Positions 58,798 to 61,842 of a DNA stretch of 61,842 nucleotides are shown here, piece by piece (position 1 is the first letter of the stretch; every line of letters begins with the position of its first letter). Both the position numbers and the translations under genes were made by a program. The notes beneath the pieces were generated by a model that worked only from the letters and a program-made list of their open reading frames with translations, had not been told where the DNA came from and ran no database searches. Source of the stretch: Clostridia bacterium (GTDB taxonomy: Bacteria > Bacillota > Clostridia > Christensenellales > CAG-138); contig JAFXSG010000047.1 in NCBI GenBank assembly GCA_017525875.1, forward strand, positions 1-61,842. The letters run 5' to 3'.

Positions 58798-59610
58798 TTA
58801 TTTGCGTGTCGAACGCTTCTTTTTGATAATGATCGCCGCCGCTGCCGCCGCCGCGATCAGTACGGCGCCCGCGATCGCCGCGGCTCTCACGGTGCGCTTG
58901 GGATCGATATGCGGGGTGAGATCGACGTTCGTCACGCCGTCCGGGTCCGCGGTGGCGTCCGGCTCCTCCGGCTTTTTTTCGATCTCCGCCCTGTATTCCG
59001 CGAAGGTGGGAAGCTCCGTATAGTTTGCGACCCTCAGATATGCGCGGTCGAGCTCGCCGCCCGCCTGGACCGTGATAAGTCTTTCGCCGCCGGAGAAGCA
59101 CTGCACCACGACGAAGCTGCCGACGTCCTTGACGATCAGCGGTTCAAACTGTGAACCGTCTCTTTTGGCGAGCTTTTCCATCACCGAAAGCGCGGAGGAA
59201 AGCCCCGCCGCCCGCTCCGTCGCACCGAGGGAGAGCGAGCCGTTTTGTTCCTGCTTCGCGGTAAAATACACGGCCGGGCCCTTTTTGTTTTCAAGGAAGA
59301 ACAGCCATTCGTCCGCCGCGTAGGAGGACTCCGCGGCTGTTTCGGCGTTTTGATCGAGCACGAGATAGAACTCATGCAGACGGAAGCTGCGGCCGAGCGT
59401 CAGCGCGTCGATCTGTTCCTCGGTATAGTCCTTGCCGATAAAGCCTCGGCTCGGGTCCTTCATAAAGGCCTTGGCGCCTATAACGCCCGCCGTGCTGACG
59501 GACTCCATCACCTTTTCGGGGATATCGTCCCCTGTATCAGCCTCCGCCGACGCCGCCGGGAAGACCAGCAGCAGAGCAAGCGCGAGCAGTATAGAGATCA
59601 GTTTTTTCAC
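58798..59610 (-). CDS. Exported membrane-anchored protein of unknown function
   Basis: The 270-residue protein has a signal peptide (AAASAEA-type cleavage near residue 22), an extracellular domain (about 25-200; ALTLGRSFRLHEFYLVLDQN and VGSFVVVQCFSGGERLITVQ), an acidic Pro-rich linker (KKPEEPDATADPDG), and a C-terminal membrane helix (about 242-263, Ala-rich) with a Lys/Arg tail. I do not recognise the domain. The GTG at 59610 follows AAAGGA. It is the last gene of a four-gene operon running from 61357. Confidence 0.75.
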   Translation of the reverse strand: MKKLISILLALALLLVFPAASAEADTGDDIPEKVMESVSTAGVIGAKAFMKDPSRGFIGKDYTEEQIDALTLGRSFRLHEFYLVLDQNAETAAESSYAADEWLFFLENKKGPAVYFTAKQEQNGSLSLGATERAAGLSSALSVMEKLAKRDGSQFEPLIVKDVGSFVVVQCFSGGERLITVQAGGELDRAYLRVANYTELPTFAEYRAEIEKKPEEPDATADPDGVTNVDLTPHIDPKRTVRAAAIAGAVLIAAAAAAAIIIKKKRSTRK

Positions 59611-59647
59611 AGCAATTCCTTTCCCGGAGCGGCGCTCCGAAAAGCGT

Positions 59648-60229
59648 TCATTCCTCAGGCAGCCAGAAGGTCTGCTTCGGGCCGGTGTCCCGCATCAGCG
59701 TCCGCGGATCGCGGAATTTGAAGAGGTACAGGAAGGTATCGTACAGGTCTCCTATGCAGCCGCCCGCGTGGATCGCGAAGACGAGGAGCGCCTCAAATTT
59801 GCTCCACGGGTCCCGCAGCACGAGCGCAAGCGCGATGAACAGCACGCTGAACACCGTGAACGGCGCAAGCAGCGAGATGAGCGCCGTCCTGCGGTAGACG
59901 AAGATATCCGGCACGCCGCAGTACGCCGCGGAGAACGTGATGCCGAAGGTCAGCTTCTGCCCTGTCAGCAGCTTATAGGCAAGGCCGTGAACGAGCTCGT
60001 GCAGTATGACGTTTGATATCAGCACTGTAAGCAGGATGAGGCTCCGCGCGACGAAGTGATGCATCGAATGCTCGTACGGGCGGACGATCAGCCACGCGCC
60101 GACAACGAGCACCGCGGTTATCAGTAATGCGGCAAGGCTCATTATCAGCGCGGTCTTCTTGTTCTTCGCGTCGATCGAATACGCCTCGCGATAACCCGCC
60201 GGCAGTTCTTTTTCAAAGTTTTTATCCAT
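59648..60229 (-). CDS. DUF3267-type membrane metalloprotease-like protein
   Basis: The 193-residue protein has four predicted membrane helices (about 28-50, 62-82, 110-132 and 140-162). The second carries HELVHG (His near 77 and 81), and IHAGGCIGDLYD comes later. This matches the DUF3267 family of putative zinc-dependent intramembrane proteases. The start overlaps the upstream gene by 8 bases. The substrate is unknown; neighbours are exported or membrane proteins. Confidence 0.82.
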   Translation of the reverse strand: MDKNFEKELPAGYREAYSIDAKNKKTALIMSLAALLITAVLVVGAWLIVRPYEHSMHHFVARSLILLTVLISNVILHELVHGLAYKLLTGQKLTFGITFSAAYCGVPDIFVYRRTALISLLAPFTVFSVLFIALALVLRDPWSKFEALLVFAIHAGGCIGDLYDTFLYLFKFRDPRTLMRDTGPKQTFWLPEE

Positions 60230-60836
60230 CAGTGATCCTTTCTATCGCACGCATCAGCGATATGCCGTTCCTTTTTGCGAACATCGCCGCACGCATCAAC
60301 CCTTCGCAGGCCGTCCGCTCGGCCACGCCGAAGCCGACCGGCATGGCGATGTATTCCACTTCGTCCCAAAGCTCGTTTCGGTCGCCGAGGAGCAGGATCA
60401 TCGGCTCGTCGCCCTCCTGGATCTCCCACACCTCCGCGTCCTCATTTAGCAGGCAGCCCCGCAGCCAGTCGCGGCACTCCTCGCGGACCTCGCCGGCAAA
60501 AGGCGATACGGTGATCTCCTCCGCGCGGTAAACTTCCAGGCAGCGGCGGAGCTTATCATCAAAATCCGGGATCCTGAACCCGGCGCGGAAGTAGACGCTG
60601 CCCATGAAGTCGCAGAGGAAGCCCGCGGGCACGGTATCGTACAGCAGGCGTTCAAGCTCGTCAAGTTCGTCCTTCGTTACGGTCCCGTCCGCAAGAGCGA
60701 AGCGCAGAATGATATTCCCGCCGAAATACGGCAGGAGGATATCTTCCTCGAACGTGATCCTGCCGCCCGTGCGCTCCGAAACGAGGCGCGCGGCTTCGTC
60801 TATGAGTTTTTTATAAGCGGGTTCGTGCATGGTCAT
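60222..60836 (-). CDS. Conserved hypothetical cytosolic protein
   Basis: The 204-residue acidic protein has no signal peptide or membrane helix. Segments such as NIILRFALADGTVTKDELDELERLLYDTV and VREECRDWLRGCLLNEDAEV suggest a mixed alpha/beta fold. I do not recognise the family. Its ATG overlaps the stop of the YcxB-like gene (ATGA), and its stop overlaps the DUF3267 start. Confidence 0.75.
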   Translation of the reverse strand: MTMHEPAYKKLIDEAARLVSERTGGRITFEEDILLPYFGGNIILRFALADGTVTKDELDELERLLYDTVPAGFLCDFMGSVYFRAGFRIPDFDDKLRRCLEVYRAEEITVSPFAGEVREECRDWLRGCLLNEDAEVWEIQEGDEPMILLLGDRNELWDEVEYIAMPVGFGVAERTACEGLMRAAMFAKRNGISLMRAIERITDG

Positions 60837-61357
60837 CTTTTTTTAACAACGTACTGCACGTTTGCCGTGCGCAGCCTCGCCGCGAGCTGCTCCGCGGCGC
60901 CGCCCTCGAACGTGGCCTTATCCACCGGGTGCGCGGTGGTTTTGGTAATGTACAGGAAGAAGAACTCCGGCGTTTCGACCACTCTGGTGAGCTGGTTATA
61001 GCTCACCGTGCTGCTGCCGTTGAAGCCGGGCTCGGTCTGATCCACCGCGAAATCGTCGTCGCGGAAAACGTATTCCGTGATCATCTCCGCGCGTTTGCCG
61101 AGCTGATTATATGCCTTCTTGGGCAAATACGCAGCTGTCGCTATCCACACGATCAGCATTCCCAGCACCAGCACGGGTCCCATAATGCTGTATCTCGCGT
61201 CCGAACCATTCATGATTCTCACAACGGCGAGGCCAGCCGTGAAGACCGTACATGCCGAAAGCACTGCCGTCATCACAGTGGTCTGTGTTCCCGTCGTCAC
61301 CTTTTGTAGCGCCTTCATCGTCCGATAATCGAATTTGCCGCTTGCATGGATCTCCAT
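60833..61357 (-). CDS. YcxB-like membrane protein
   Basis: The 174-residue protein has two membrane helices (about 30-52 and 62-82) and a C-terminal YcxB-like domain (about 95-168: EYVFRDDDFAVDQTEPGFN, SYNQLTRVVETPEFFFLYIT). The family function is unknown. ATG 61357 follows GGGAGG; a longer frame lacks a site. First gene of the four-gene operon. Confidence 0.8.
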   Translation of the reverse strand: MEIHASGKFDYRTMKALQKVTTGTQTTVMTAVLSACTVFTAGLAVVRIMNGSDARYSIMGPVLVLGMLIVWIATAAYLPKKAYNQLGKRAEMITEYVFRDDDFAVDQTEPGFNGSSTVSYNQLTRVVETPEFFFLYITKTTAHPVDKATFEGGAAEQLAARLRTANVQYVVKKR

Positions 61358-61406
61358 TTTGTCCTCCCATCCGGCGCGCGCGTGCCGTTTGTTTCGTTCG
61401 CCTTGC

Positions 61407-61435
61407 ATTATATCACAACGCGGCCAAAAGCAAAA
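61407..61435 (-). promoter_or_regulatory. Promoter of the YcxB-like operon
   Basis: On the minus strand there is an extended -10 box, TGATATAAT (TATAAT at 61412-61407), with a weak TTTTGC at the -35 position 17 bases upstream. Confidence 0.6.
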
Positions 61436-61479
61436 CACGCAAAAAGACAAACTATTCATGAAATATACCGAAAAAGCCC

Positions 61480-61508
61480 TTGACAAACCGCCGCGCTTGC
61501 GCTAAAAT
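61480..61508 (+). promoter_or_regulatory. tRNA-Arg promoter
   Basis: TTGACA (61480-61485) and TAAAAT (61503-61508) have a 17-base spacer, 27 bases before the tRNA. Confidence 0.8.
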
Positions 61509-61534
61509 AGTCAAGCACTTTGAGAGAGAGCAAT

Positions 61535-61610
61535 GCGCCCATAGCTCAGCGGATAGAGTGCCCGGCTACGAACCGGTAGGTCGCAGGTTCAAATCCTGCT
61601 GGGCGCGCCA
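61535..61610 (+). tRNA. tRNA-Arg (anticodon ACG)
   Basis: This is a 76-base cloverleaf. The acceptor stem GCGCCCA pairs with TGGGCGC, the D arm is AGCTCAGCGGATAGAGT, the anticodon loop CTACGAA sits in a CCGG stem, and the T arm is GCAGGTTCAAATCCTGC, with discriminator G and an encoded CCA. The A34 of ACG is normally converted to inosine by TadA, reading CGU, CGC and CGA. Confidence 0.97.
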
Positions 61611-61611
61611 C

Positions 61612-61652
61612 GTCGTCGCGGACTTCGCTTAGTTCGCGACGATTTCTTTATT
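61612..61652 (+). terminator. Terminator-like hairpin after the tRNA, inside the repeat
   Basis: CGTCGCGGACT and AGTTCGCGACG form an 11-bp stem with one G-U pair, followed by ATTTCTTTATTT. Confidence 0.65.
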
Positions 61653-61842
61653 TCATAAAAAATCATCGCATCACCTTGCTCCGTCGCTCCTCCTTTCCGC
61701 AAAAGGTCACGCTCGGCTCGCCTGTTCGCTGCCAACCTTTTGCGGGGGATTCGTTCTCGTTATCCGCACCATGTCGTCGCGGACTTCGCTTAGTTCGCGA
61801 CGATTTCTTTATTTCATAAAAAATCATCGCATCACCTTGCTC
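61612..61842. repeat. 161-bp-period direct repeat, two copies of a 70-bp unit
   Basis: The 70 bases 61612-61681 recur exactly at 61773-61842, the window end. The 91 bases between contain an 11-bp perfect inverted repeat CCGCAAAAGGT (61697-61707) / ACCTTTTGCGG (61735-61745) and end in ATCCGCACCA, similar to a tRNA 3' end. The first copy follows the tRNA CCA directly. The array probably continues beyond the window. Confidence 0.85.

Noticed and set aside
61612-61842. CRISPR array at the right edge
   Set aside because: Only two copies of a 70-bp unit with a 91-bp structured interval, and no cas genes; the geometry does not fit CRISPR.

Overview
The window looks like a piece of chromosome from a strictly anaerobic, GC-rich member of the Clostridia (Bacillota), probably a gut lineage in or near the Christensenellales or Oscillospirales. 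The placement is an inference. It rests on the Gram-positive polymerase PolC, the SCIFF peptide with its radical SAM maturase, butyrate kinase, HemZ, PyrR, a multidomain flavodiiron protein, two secreted dockerin proteins, and promoters of the TTGACA-17-TATAAT type. I see no prophage, transposase or CRISPR array. The window may be a whole contig: the left edge carries a strong outward promoter and leader that look like the start of an rRNA operon, and the right edge ends inside a tandem repeat next to a tRNA.

Layout. 1-1,600: outward promoter and leader, then buk. 1,670-5,540: a BlaI-type operon (repressor, RCC1-repeat lipoprotein, M56 metallopeptidase with an RCC1 sensor part split by a one-base frameshift). 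5,545-9,830: a NADAR-type antitoxin-like gene, two tandem CNNM/CBS proteins and a GNAT enzyme. 9,830-10,080: a short transcript with a structured leader and a 22-residue membrane peptide. 10,180-12,710: rpmG-secE-nusG-rplK-rplA. 12,779-16,384: lspA-rluD-methyltransferase-pyrR. 16,490-21,510: Na/Pi transporter, a small membrane protein, nitroreductase, ispG and ADP-ribosylglycohydrolase. 21,550-25,788: polC. 25,880-30,050: a glycosyltransferase/response regulator/kinase operon bounded by two near-identical terminators. 30,110-34,318: two large exported proteins.

34,515-47,497 is the widely conserved clostridial block yajC ... DUF3792-recJ-apt-relA-dtd-MBL-hemZ, followed by a flavodiiron fusion. 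A TIR-domain gene and an inositol-monophosphatase-family gene, transcribed in the opposite direction and richer in A+T by eye, lie between yajC and DUF3792. 47,618-55,266: a secreted dockerin protein, asparaginase, PepF, PepV and uracil-DNA glycosylase. 55,453-58,749: scfA, scfB, a PLP decarboxylase-like protein and a pyrophosphatase-like protein. 58,798-61,357: four poorly characterised membrane or exported proteins in one operon. 61,535-61,842: tRNA-Arg(ACG) and a 161-bp repeat.

The strongest leads are: (1) PolC, whose inserted DnaQ-type exonuclease domain keeps the fold signature but has lost its catalytic acidic residues; (2) the two-gene TIR plus IMPase-family operon inserted in a conserved block, which could be a defence or NAD-signalling unit; (3) the BlaI/RCC1-lipoprotein/M56-RCC1 sensory operon with a promoter-embedded operator and a frameshift in an A-run; (4) the structured leader and 22-residue hydrophobic peptide; (5) a SCIFF peptide with a seventh cysteine. 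Family names were assigned by reading the proteins against remembered family signatures; no database search was run.
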